Shown here in pieces: positions 53,620 to 64,000 of a stretch of DNA of 64,000 nucleotides (its first letter is position 1; the number at the start of each line of letters is the position of its first letter). The stretch comes from Tubulanus polymorphus. Taxonomy: Eukaryota > Nemertea > Palaeonemertea > Tubulaniformes > Tubulanidae. The notes under the pieces are model-generated. The model was given only the letters and a program-made list of their open reading frames with translations, was not told the DNA's origin and searched no databases. Where the stretch lies: positions 17,812,650 through 17,876,649 of the forward strand of contig NC_134026.1 in NCBI RefSeq assembly GCF_964204645.1, given 5' to 3'. The position numbers were made by a program, and so were the translations under genes.

Positions 53620-54134
53620 TTGAAATAATATTCTAATCTTGTTTCCGTAAAATCATATATGCTTGTTTACAAATTATTGTGTATTTGCATATATTTCAAT
53701 CACGCGATACGAAAATATAATTCGCCGTTTCATGCAACTTGAGTTCTCGTTTTATGATAACCCGGCTTTCTCTTTGAACCGTCCACAGCTGATATGTCCA
53801 CACTTGCGTGACGTCACAAAAAAATGGCGGATGCCTTCAATTTTCTGAAATATCAGGAATAAACGACGATTATTATCGATCAATGGTATCAAGGAGCATA
53901 TAAACGACTCATTTTGACAGGGACCTATCCCAGTTTAGCTTTCAAACCCCCACTTACGGACTGAAGTGAATAGAAAGTATATTTTTGAAGTGTTACTTTT
54001 TGGCTCTTGTCATCCCTAACGTTGGTATAAGCCCATCCGATAATAAAAAGCTTACCACCAACAATTAGGTTACTAACTATCGCGACCCCTGACACTTAGT
54101 CGCAGAAGCCACAGTGTATACCGATGATTTTAAA
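53620..54134. other. region downstream of the helicase, nothing recognised
   Basis: Contains a CRE-like TGACGTCA and an AAAATGGCGG motif at about 53809..53828, a promoter-like pair, but no coding exon follows (the ATG frame closes after 12 codons without a GT donor). No inverted counterpart was found near 41-42 kb, so an end of the presumed transposon is not defined. Confidence 0.35.
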
Positions 54135-54304
54135 TTCTTTTAAGGCAGGTGATATTTTGCCAATGCGGCATTATTCCTGTTAACGCTATTTTGTCAATGG
54201 CGCGTTCTCATTGGCTAACTGACGCCACGCATAGGCACCGAGGTGTGCGACTTAGAAAATTCAAGAAAAGTGTGGACAACTAACAGAGTTAGAGAAAATA
54301 GCGG

Positions 54305-54380
54305 CATAGAGCGGGATTCGAACCCGGACCAGCTGATTGCTAGCCTTATGTCTTTCCACTAGACTACCGGGCTCACTCAA
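54305..54380 (-). repeat. tRNA-like sequence with A- and B-box motifs inside the MULE-like element
   Basis: Read on the minus strand: TAGTCTAGTGG (A-box-like) followed about 35 bases later by GGGTTCGAATCCCG (B-box and T-loop). The acceptor strands do not pair well and the anticodon arm is unclear, so it is not called a functional tRNA; it is probably a tRNA-derived sequence. Confidence 0.5.
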
Positions 54381-54414
54381 AAACCACCCGTAAGTTTTCA
54401 CTTCATATAGCCTC

Positions 54415-54460
54415 ACCTTACCCTAACCCTATCCCTAGGGGTAAAAACGGACCCTAAAAC
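54415..54460. repeat. CCCTAA-rich (telomere-like) tract, left
   Basis: Contains ACCTTACCCTAACCCTATCC. It is degenerate and lies inside the MULE-like element; see also 55115..55190. Confidence 0.6.
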
Positions 54461-55114
54461 TCGCCCTAGTCTAGTACATAGCCGTCGTTCCACAAACAAC
54501 CTTTAGGGCAAAGCTCATATAAGGTTAATTTAGACGAGGCTTTGAGTGTCTATTTTACTCCTTAAAACACCGTCAACTTACCTCAAACTGACTTTTCTGT
54601 AATCAGATGGAAGTTTACTATTGTTTTTGCATAAATTTGTGAAGTGAAGCAACATAACAAATATGGCAGCTTTTTGTGTTGCATGGTGGGAGTGTAAATT
54701 ACGGATTCGGACTTAAACTTGGACTGACATTGATGCCAATGCAGATATTATTCTTGTTTCAAATTCTTAAGGTAAAGTTGACAAAAATTTATGCATTCTA
54801 TCAACAAAAAATAACATTTAGAGTAATTTTAGAGAGATGTATTGAATTTTCACATTTTATTAATTTAGTCTGTATTGGAAATCCCGATTGGGGCAATCAA
54901 TTCAAATCAAATAAATAAATTCACCGGTTCGCGATTTAAATCATCAAAAATATTATTATAAAACACGTTTTCTAAGTCAAAAAGGTAACTAATTAAGTAC
55001 AAAGGTTTGATTTGACACTAAAATCAGTTGTTGCATTGCAATTAACAGGAGTTAACCTGATACTTTAGCGTCAGACGTTGTAGGGAACCAGTTACAACAA
55101 CTGGTATTCAGACT

Positions 55115-55190
55115 AACCTCACCCTTACCCTAATCCTTACCCTCTGGACCCTAACCCTATCGAAACCCTAACCCAAACCCAATATAATGA
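55115..55190. repeat. CCCTAA-rich (telomere-like) tract, right
   Basis: Contains several ACCCTAAC(C) words in the same orientation as the left tract, near the opposite end of the same element. Confidence 0.6.
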
Positions 55191-55285
55191 TTTTATTGTC
55201 ATATCTTATTACCATATCGCCATTGGCAAAATAGCGTTTACTAAAATAATGCCGCATTGGCAAAATATCCACTTCCTTCTTTTAA

Positions 55286-57086
55286 ATTCACCTCTTATTA
55301 TATCATCACTACTCAGATCTCATTCAACCGATTTTTAGATTTAGCGCAGCTGAATCTATTAGTATAAAACGGAGTGCTGAATTCGTGTTGACCCCTATCT
55401 CCTAGTGTGAAATGATTCATGGGCCAAGGTCTGCATTAAGTTGGCTGTTATAATGGCAGCTAAGTGGCAACTGCTTTTGATGAAGCCTAAATTGGGTAAA
55501 TTGGCAATTTTATGCCGTTTTTTGGGGATTTTAGCGTTGTAGTGTGACGTCATCTTGATCTATTTACGTAAACAACATGAGCAGAATTGTACAACATTTG
55601 CTGTTGAATTTACAAGTAGGCTTTTTATATATTACTGATACAACATATAAAATTCTTCAATGAGAAAACTACAAGAAGAAATAAAATTGAAGATGATTTT
55701 TCATTTACTGTGCTGAAAATTGCATGTCGATGCGCAGCGTAGTTTGCAGTATTTACTGCGGAGCTGTGATGATAGCGCCCTCATTTTAGTAACATCTTAA
55801 TCACCGTTAATCTTTAGATAAAGATATTCTGTTAATAAAAAAGACTTGTTTGAAAATATTTGAAACATAAAAATAATATTTGGAATATTGAAATTAATTA
55901 TGCATACGCTCAGGATTATCTTGACGAAAAAAAACGTTTGTATCGAAATGCAGATGAATTTTAAACAATTCTAATTTGCATTAAAAACACCAAACATATC
56001 GACCAATATTGTGTGGTATATAGTTGAATTCGAACACTTGGATAGTTGCGGGTTACTCGCTATGATCGTGCCTACACGTGGGATCCGTTTGACCTCTGAA
56101 CTTTATCAGTTCATTTCTAATCTGCCGGGTCTGATAATAGTAAAATATCATTGATCATGGTTTAAAAAAAGTAATGTGCGGGGTAGATAGCTGGCCGGCT
56201 GTGTCAACTTTTACGCTCAGCAATGAGTGGAGAGACAAGGTATCAATTTTTAGCCTTAGGTCTTGGCTTTGAATCCTGAAAATCCGGACAGAGTTTGTAT
56301 GGAACTTAGAATACTTTCTCATCTCCCGATACAGCTAGATTTGATTTCAGCTTCAGCAGCAAAAATATGAATATGATATCTGAGATGCTTTTGATTTAAC
56401 GAAATCTTATAATTTATTAGGAGGCTTATGATTTATAATGATTATATGTATTTCATTTCAAAATCTATTAGGCCTACTTAAAATGGGTGACGTATTTACC
56501 TTCTCTTCCTTTTATAAACAACTGTTTGTCATTTAAAATCTAATTACCTTATACTTTCATACCATGCATTTCCTTTTATGTTAAGTATAAGCTGATAGAG
56601 CACCTTACTAAACCAATGTATGGTCTAGTATGGTGGATATGATTAACTCCTTCAATTCACTAACTTCTGCGCTGAATCTAACAGTGCCCATGGGCACCAT
56701 GTAATAAATAAACCATCATTACAAACCTCTGATCTTTCTTGTTCTTACTGCTGTGTTAGCCATCTTGTCATCCTATTTGTGTATGAGACGATTTTTCATT
56801 TTTTGAACTTCAAATATAGTCTTCGGAGTGTAAAGAATAAAAAGATAACAACATAATGTCAGTGTAAGTAGTTTATTTATTGGAATCGGATGAGTAGTTT
56901 GAGTACTGAGTGGTATAAGTGCCGACTGAGCAGGTGGCAATTTTCGACGTAAAATAACGTTTACGTGACTGGGTGGGTGGTTCACGCGTGCTAGTACACG
57001 CAGTATACGGAGCGCCATGAACCGGCTACTCTCAGGACTCGGTGAACGATACATGTAGTTCTACTTCGATCAGCCTGCATTTTCAT
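55286..57086. other. intergenic region upstream of LETM1, nothing firmly recognised
   Basis: No domain-bearing frame was found. A short ATG frame near 56222 ending AG|gtatca has the phase that exon 60965..61496 of LETM1 would need, but there is no sequence support beyond that. The minus frame at 56773..57054 has no known domain. Confidence 0.3.
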
Positions 57087-57462
57087 TAAAGCAGGTGATA
57101 TTATTTTGCTGATGCGGCATTGTACCTATATAAACAACGTGAGATCTTGATGTACACTTCCAATCCTGGCAACTTTATTTAACGATTCGATTCCGTTTCT
57201 ATACCTAATGAAATGGTGCAACGGCGGGGTGTCTGCCTTGATTAGGTGTGTAATTAATGGAAAGAGCCCAAAACTTTTTTTTCTGATCCTATCATTAGCT
57301 GTAAAGCTGATCCTAGACTAACTCTCAGGACCCTCTAGACCCTTTCCTTGTCGATACCCTAAACCTATACCTAATGAAATAATATATTTTATTGCTATTT
57401 TTGTTAGTTTATCTAATTGTTGGCAAAATAGCGTTTACTAAAGTAATGACATATTGGTATTA
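57087..57462. mobile_element. short deleted relative of the 54144-type element
   Basis: It begins AAAGCAGGTGATATTATTTT and ends GGCAAAATAGCGTTTACTAA, matching the left end and the right subterminal part of 54144..55276. A short CCCTAAACC-containing tract (about 57330..57370) also matches. The middle is deleted. Confidence 0.6.
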
Positions 57463-57699
57463 CATCAGCGGAGCTGTAGGGTTGGGGGATGAGTTGGTGT
57501 CATCTGACTGTCTGTCCAGTGTCAACTTTTATTGGTGTCACATTTTTCTCCATAACCATGAGGAATATCACAAAACTTGGTAGGCCTATACTTGTTAACG
57601 ACTTTTCAGTGGCTGAAACAGAGATTTTATCACTAATCTTAAAACAACCACTCATGCCCAGAAAGTCCTAACTAGACCGATAGCTCTGGTCATTTTTTT

Positions 57700-58580
57700 T
57701 TTTTACCGGGGACCTAAATCCCAGCAGGCTATTGCTGTCACTTTTCGTCCGTTCGTTGGTCTGTCCTTAGATGGAATTCAGTTATTTTGAGAAATTTTAA
57801 AGACACTTCAAAGGTTTGTTTTTATATTGGTTTTATGCATGTTATTAGTCTAGACACATGTGCAGCCCAAAAACTGGCCAAATCAGATGCAAGATGGTAG
57901 CCATTATTGATTGTCAAAAGCAGCACTTTTAACAAATTGTTGAAAATGTAATCGAAATTCTGAAGACACTTAGATCAATACCTTTCGATGTATACCCCTC
58001 TGGGCCCATTATCATAAGAGAAATTGGGTCGATTAGATTCAAGATGGCCATATTTTTGGTCAGAATTAATTTTACTAATGGTATGCCATTTCCTGTTGAA
58101 ATTCATGATAGGCCTAACTATTTTTTGATCGGTCATTTTTGCGTAAATGGCGGACATCTTTGTCCTACCAGTCCTCATGCATGGATGTGTAAAAGATATT
58201 TGAGGAAAACCTGAACTGATTTTATAGTCTTACTATTTGATCATTGTCAGCATTTTGTCATGAGACACATCTGAATTGGGCTTACCAAGTCTTTTGTTCT
58301 CCCCACCTGGGGGGAGTTAGATATTGCGTTTAAATATTTCTATTGGTACCTATGCATAATTTTTACCGCAATCATTATTGTAGAAATGTATTTCTGTATA
58401 AATGGGTAGCTATGCATATTTCTTAACTACAATCAATTGCAGAATTGTAGCTCATGATAAGCTCTACGATTGTGATGAGTTTCAAGGCATTGGTTTCATG
58501 TATTAAATTCACCAGGTTGTTGAATATTGAATTGTCAAGCAATTTGTCAAGTGGGTATGGTATCCCTGGGCCTCTAATTT
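57700..58580 (-). mobile_element. diverged family-1 pearl/Helentron-like element, reverse orientation
   Basis: Tail remnant (CCCAGCAGGCTATTGCTGTC), 'TTTTCGTCCGTTCG', single-copy segment, degraded core motifs (GTTTCAAGG) and head remnant (CCCTGGGCCTCTAATTTT near 58563) appear in the expected reversed order. Confidence 0.65.
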
Positions 58581-60964
58581 TAAGCCTTTCATGACATCTC
58601 TGGACCCTGTCTAGGAAATAGGAATAACCAGGGTTTAGTCACTCATGCGATTTCTGGTTCATTGTAACAATTCTTAAATCTGCAGTTGCCTATTAAAGGA
58701 AGTTTTTCTTCAATATACCGGTAGGCCTAATTATTTGCGTAGCAATTTTGTATTGGACAGCACTGTCTGATGATGATTTTGAAAATTCAATTGATATCTT
58801 ATTGTTCAAAATTTGTAGACACGTCAAAAAAATAAATCTCATGAGGAAATCATACAAAGAAGATAATTGCAGAATGTGCAACTAGATTTTAGAATAAGGA
58901 ATGACCAAGTTGCACAATATTTATTAATATTTATTTTGTAATAATTGTGCAACTGAACGGCAGACTATAACGATTTCAATTGCTGACCTTTAGTCTTTTC
59001 CTAAAACACTAAACATTCTGATCAGTGATCACCGATAGGCCAACCCAGCAAAATACAAGACAGCTAGGGACCTGGTAACTTAAAATAACATTTTGCACAC
59101 CTGGGGTATGATATTCATTGTCGCAGTGTTAAAGCTCTGAGGCTGCTTGTTTAATTGAAATTGTACATGTGCTCATGATATTCTTGAATAAATTGACTGT
59201 AAGATTGTATCTACTTGCATTCCATTCAACAGTAGGGTAATTTTACCTACTTTGAAGAATTTCCAGGGATTTTACCCGCTACTGAGATAGATGCTCTCTT
59301 AGAATCCAGGAGTTTTTTGCAAAGTGAATAACCAAACGAAAAATAATTTCAGAGGCCAGTAAAGCTCCCAGACCCCCCATAATGATCCGCTGCGCTCGGG
59401 TGGCCAAATCCAACATCAACTTTTTTCAAACGGAAGTGACGATTCTTATTTCAAGGGTTCATCCTCTTCAAATAATCCTAGACTTGCCCTTGAATTTATC
59501 CAGGGCCCTGTTCTATAGACTGGTAGTATCTTTATCCCATTGGTTAACTCAATTCATTTTTGATTGAGTTAACCCTGGGATAAATTTAATACCAGTCTAT
59601 AAAACCGAACTTGAAATTAGTAGTTATCAAATGCCCCTAGAATTTTGGTGATTATAGCTCTAACATGGTTCCTACAGCCCCTCAAATCCCCCAAAAACCC
59701 CTCACATTCCAAAATCCATTTTTGAGGGTACAAAATCCCTCAAATTCTGAGTTTTAGCCCTTGGCCCCTCAAAAGTTTTGTATCTCCTATTTCTAAAGGA
59801 CCTTTCTTCAGCGACATCTCAATGTACATCATAAATGTAGTGAGACACTCAAGGCCCTACTTGATTGTTGTAGTCCATAAATCCAGAGAGTGAGGTTGCC
59901 CTTGAAAGTATAATAACCACTAATCCAGGCTCCAGGAGAGTTAGATTTCAAGGTGCTGCCACTAGACGGTACTGTATGAGCTAAATACTCAATACAGTAG
60001 GACTTACCTTAATCTACGAGCAATTATCTCAACAATTATCTCAACAATTGCTCGTAGCCTTTATACAGCCCTGTATATAAACATATAACATTGACATAAA
60101 ACTGAAATTCAAAAGGTAATTAATGATGCCATTTTAATTGGATTTCTTAAGTTAATCTATGAAAAATTTCATTTTTGCAGGATATGTGAATATGGTTGGC
60201 TTAAGGTGCCAGAAATGCTATAATCCTCATGAAAAAAAGTATGTTCATTCTGTTTAATGGGCTTTGACTGTGCTCAACTCTCTGATATGCCAGATTTTTT
60301 CTCTTTGAATCAGAGCACACTAGTAGATCATAGACCTGTAAATACTGGCTTATCCAGAATTAAACAAATGTATTCAGCTATACCATGAACATCAGGCCCA
60401 TATGCAGCCTCATTTTGAGCTCGCTTGGCTGAAGGCCATGCGGACTTATGCTGTACACCTTGGGCCAGTTTTATCGACTGGTATTAACTTGAACCTATGT
60501 GCTCAACTCAATTCATTTACGATTGAGTTAAATCAAAACAGATTAACTTGATATCAACGCTGAACCTCCACTTAAAAATACATTTCCATTTTTTTGTTGA
60601 AAATTCCATTTAGAGCTATTTCTATCTGCCACCGCTTTTATCCGACCTGAATTTTACCAAAACCGTTTTTAGCCCTATGATGTTCATTTAAGCCTATGAC
60701 AAATAATGCTCTAGAGTGTGCCGGTGTGATTGATTTCAAGTAAATTTATTTGTAAGCATAGAGGCCTCGGCTCTAAGTTACAAGAGTAGTTAAGATGTAG
60801 TAGACTCCTCTTTCCTACTAAAACTTGGAAAAAATCTTCAGTGTCTCTGATTCATAACTTTGAATCTGGTCGACTTGGAGAATTATTCGCAGTCCAAGTA
60901 CCACGTAAGGCAAAGTTTAATGTTTTATTAAAATTATTATGGAATGAGCTTCTTTATTTTTCAG
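58581..60964. other. intergenic / 5' intron of LETM1, with foldback elements
   Basis: Contains the hairpin element 59514..59601, a related CCAGTTTTATCGACTGG at about 60470, and a CTACGAGCAATT palindrome near 60015..60060. A frame from 59382 (starting MIRCARVAKS) and one from 60841 (non-ATG start) have no supporting motif. The first LETM1 exon was sought here and not found. Confidence 0.35.
59514..59601. mobile_element. foldback MITE, 88 bp, near-perfect hairpin
   Basis: TATAGACTGGTA at the left pairs with TACCAGTCTATA at the right. Further in, TTATCCCA / TGGGATAA and GGTTAACTCAAT / ATTGAGTTAACC pair, leaving a loop of about ten bases. Confidence 0.75.
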
Positions 60965-61496
60965 TCGTCTACGCCTTGTTAAATTATCCGTACGCACCTC
61001 AAGTTCCCGTCATCTTAGCGACTTTCATGTACCAAGGAATGGTCACCTGATCTCTTGTCAGTGTCGAACTTGTACGTTTATACGCTACAACCATAATTTA
61101 GGCACTGCAACTCAATGCAACTCGGGTAGTAGATACGATTATAGAAATAATTTATTGCTTAATTATGACTTCAAAAATCAATGGTTATCAATTCGAACGC
61201 TGCACACATCGAGTCTTCGCCGGAAAGAAGAGTCGAATGTCACCAAAACGGTGAAAGTGCTAAAAAAGGAGCAACAGCAAAAAGGAAACGATGTAGAGAC
61301 TGTTTCGACGCCGAAACTGAAACCGCAAAAAGCTGTTGCAGCGGAACCGAAAAAAACGTTAACACAACGATTCGTCGCCGAGGTGAAACACTATTATCAT
61401 GGCTTCCGTTTGTTGGGAATCGATATAAAGATATCGAGTAAGTTGCTCTGGCAAGTACTACGGGGTAGTGCGCTTTCTCGCAGGGAACGCAGACAG
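60965..61496 (+). CDS. LETM1: LETM1, mitochondrial inner-membrane cation/proton exchanger, 5' internal exon (partial gene)
   Basis: LETM1 proteins sit in the mitochondrial inner membrane and mediate K+/H+ and/or Ca2+/H+ exchange, controlling matrix volume. The frame from 60965 to 61496 ends with the family's pre-transmembrane block: [27 protein letters not shown], then LSRRERRQ, followed by a GT donor (CAG|gtaaat). Upstream is a basic, Ser/Arg-rich stretch with HTSSLRR, as expected after a mitochondrial presequence. A pyrimidine tract and CAG acceptor lie just before 60965. The frame has no ATG between the acceptor and the conserved block, so the start codon must be in an upstream exon that I could not identify. 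The transmembrane and LETM ribosome-binding-like domains are not in the remaining 2.5 kb and must lie beyond the window. Identity is confident; the exon start is moderate. Confidence 0.85.
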
Positions 61497-64000
61497 GTAA
61501 ATTTCTAATATCAATTTTCTAACTATTCTTAAGTAAATATGATCAAATTCATTTTTAGCAATGGTTGATGTCTATGACGTCATGCCAATGCTAGTAAAAT
61601 GGATCGAAAGTCGTAGTTGAAAAAAAGCGCCGACTCTTCACATTTGCGTAGTAACTTCAAATTGTAACTCTGTTCTCGTAAAACAGTAGACACAGCTGAA
61701 AATGATTCAAAATAATGTTTCAATTATTCCTTACAAAATAGCATCGCCAGATTTCTGATTTAATGGCCAAAAAAGTTATTCTATCGCATTTTTCTCGTTA
61801 GTTATCTGGTAGATAAGAGGGGGTTAAGCAATCGCGATATGTCCGCATTGACTTTGGCAATAAAAAATGGGGAACGGTCTCTTCTGAATAGAAAAACATA
61901 AAATTATGTACCTCTGATTTATAAATATCATAGTGTTTGAATATCGCTGTTATTCCAACTACCAGTAGCCATGGGATTAATTGGGATTTATTCTCAGCGT
62001 CAGAATACATATTTCTAGAGCAGTGGTACAGCAGGCCTACTGTGACTGAAGCCCGTATAGGTAGTTTATGTGATCATGCGGGAATGCCTTTGATAAAGTT
62101 AAAACCATCTCATAATGATTCGAAACATTAAACGGTAAACGGTAGGCTACCACTATGATACGATATCACCAATAAAGATAGATCATTTTATTCAATTTCA
62201 CCGGAGTTGTTTATTGGAGGAATATCATTGTTAAGTATGCAGAGAGCAACCATGTTGTATCATCAATCAGTAAACAGACAGTTTGTTGTAAAATTCCATC
62301 GGTTCGGCTACATTCTACGATAAGTTTTCACTTTAAGACGCTCTGCCCGCCTTCTGCGCACTCACGAGGCCGTAGCAGCCCCTTACGCACTTGGCAGATA
62401 GATTCGCTGCGATTTTTTTCACAAGAGAATTGCCATTATTTTGTTTGCAGTGCGCATGCTCTGCTGTATTTGTAAACAAATGCACGTGGAATCGCTGAAC
62501 ACTGTCAAGAACTAGTGTCACTGTAGTGTAGGCCTGTGCCCGCGTACCTATGTATAGAAGTGTATACACTTCTGTTAACACACCGATACATATGAGTACC
62601 GTATGATCTACTACTCAATTGGATGGAAAACCTGCTTACGAAGAATCTGGACACGTGTAGCATTTTCTTACTCGATCAACGAAATGTTTGAAACTTACAC
62701 AGAAAAGACTTGTTGATGAATCTAACGAATTAGAAATTTGCCCCATAAAGATCAATTTTTGAGGAACACTGAATGTATACAAAATTCTGTTTAAATTCCC
62801 AAACCACATAATCCAGGGCAATGCAGCCTTTTTGAAAGAAAGTCGAATGATTTAGATTTTGATCTTTCATTTTCAATCATACTAATTTCCTTCTCAAGCA
62901 TGCAGATGTGCCAGTCATTTGGAAGCTTAACGACTTATATTTCTTTAATTAAATCCTCCAAAAGTTTATGAGTTGAAATATGAATGAAAAGGCGGTGACA
63001 AAAAGTCAATTTCAAAATTTTTCATCATGTAAAATCGTAGAAAAGGCCTGCCCCGGGATGGCGGGTATAGTTGACACGGTTTTGTTTGTATTAAGTTCAT
63101 AGCCGCGAATGCTGATACAGGAGTGTAGTGCACCCACATGTGGATTGTGTTTAAAAACAGAATGGGGAGCATGCGCACTGCAAACAAGATGGCAGAAACT
63201 CTCTTGTGAAAAAAAAAATCGCAGATTCGCTTTGTAATGCGAATCTGAAAAATAACTTTTAACTTTCCCATGCGTTGAACATCACAACAGTGATAGAATG
63301 TATTCGTTGTTTTTTTAAATTGCAATATTGTGATGGTTATTTGCAGCAACTGTAGTTTTTAGTTATAAGATGGTAGTGAGTTGGTAGTCATGAAGGTTAT
63401 AAGATGGTAGTGAGTCGATGACGTCATTTTCGTGTCGCCACTTATAACTTGTTGGTGGGAGTTCAGAGGAAGATTTGTCAAACGAATAAATACTTTAATC
63501 TTATTTATGCAGAGTGTGAAATTTCGCTTTTTTAAAATATTTCCCTAAATTATTAGAAAATGCCAATAGTAAGACCGTGGGAAAGTTTTTATTGTTGAAT
63601 GGGTGAATCACGGTGGCGCAGTGCACCTGTGATAAGGCGGAAATAGTTTCATGTGAAGGCAAAGCTTTTAAACGATAAGACAGTCGGAGGTGGTGTATCA
63701 ACTTTTTTCAACTAAAGTGCTGCTATTTTCCCAATCAAATTGCTAGATTTCGATTATTTCTCATAAGTCAACACTTGTAATTCAAGCGTGATTTTGATGT
63801 GTGTAGAAATATATCGTGACTACTGAAAAATTTTGGATTGATTCACCGCATAGCTTTTTCATAGTGAACATTTTAGTATATGAATCAATTAAGATGATTG
63901 ACAGACACTGGTGCGGTTGTATCAGCTGTTGAAGACGTTCGATGTAAACAATAATTTTAACCACGTGCGCGTTGAAAACAGGGACATCAAACTAAGAAGC
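61497..64000. other. LETM1 intron, no further exon recognised
   Basis: I looked for the next LETM1 exon (expected to continue FLR-type sequence) on the plus strand and did not see it. Frames here are short and featureless. Similar phrases around 62450..62480 and 63155..63240 (GTTTGCAGTGCGCATGCT and its inverse, CAAGAGA) suggest an inverted repeat pair, about 62340..62580 against about 63050..63250. Confidence 0.4.

Larger units (their letters stand above)
54144..55276. mobile_element. 1133-bp MULE-like non-autonomous element with 9-bp target duplication
   Basis: The nonamer TTCTTTTAA flanks both ends (54135..54143 and 55277..55285). The ends are inverted repeats (GGCAGGTGATATTTTGCCAA on the left; GGAAGTGGATATTTTGCCAA read from the right), and homology extends about 60 bp inward. 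9-bp duplications are typical of Mutator-like elements. The interior holds a tRNA-like sequence and CCCTAA-rich tracts. A second internal copy lies at 34709..38290 in reverse orientation. Confidence 0.85.

Noticed and set aside
53826-53864. ATGGCGGATGCC frame after a CRE-like site, a possible first exon
   Set aside because: It closes after 12 codons and no GT donor follows before the stop.
54305-54380. Functional tRNA gene on the minus strand
   Set aside because: A- and B-box motifs are present but the acceptor arms do not pair and the anticodon arm is not definable; kept as a tRNA-like repeat only.
56222-56238. Short ATG frame ending AG|gtatca as LETM1 exon 1
   Set aside because: The phase fits, but a one-in-three chance match with six codons and no presequence character is too weak to call.

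Overview
The window is animal nuclear DNA: AT-rich, with short exons bounded by GT-AG introns and dense non-coding repeats. The repeat landscape includes elements of the type described in bivalves as 'pearl' and elsewhere as Helentron/HINE: tandem core units, a GGAC-rich microsatellite and a terminal hairpin. This suggests a marine invertebrate, perhaps a mollusc or other spiralian. That is an inference; no species call is made.

Two host genes are recognised. On the minus strand, 33871 down to 3629 carries a complete ABCD3 (PMP70) gene for the peroxisomal half-ABC transporter. I could place all 23 coding exons with consistent phases, giving 668 codons including stop, and one exon is only 27 bases. 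On the plus strand near the right edge, 60965..61496 is an internal coding exon of LETM1, the mitochondrial inner-membrane cation/proton exchanger; its first exon was not found and the rest lies beyond the window.

The centre-right (about 41.8-53.6 kb) is the most unusual part. A RecQ-type helicase gene (51832..53619, plus) lies head to head with a decayed multi-exon gene (minus) encoding an N-terminal Cys-pair domain, a region resembling DUF6589, an acidic Ser-rich linker and a PHD-like finger. This divergent transposase-like plus helicase pair recalls the AcademH lineage of DNA transposons. The transposase-like gene is tandemly and partly triplicated, each copy has different lesions, and a 52-bp inverted repeat sits between the two divergent start codons.

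Most of the rest is nested mobile DNA. (i) Tandem-core, hairpin-ended elements occur in three sequence families: ten or so copies of family 1, plus 11878..12672 and 30245..31092. (ii) A 2.3-kb solo LTR (27873..30180) is inserted into one of these. (iii) A MULE-like element with a 9-bp target duplication lies at 54144..55276. A second, internal copy at 34709..38290 is interrupted by a palindromic terminal-inverted-repeat element (35391..36370) and a 5'-truncated non-LTR retrotransposon (about 36399..38240). (iv) A 1933-bp element has 209-bp inverted termini (38860..40792). (v) Several MITE-like and foldback elements sit in the ABCD3 introns. The host genes do not appear functionally linked to each other or to the mobile elements.
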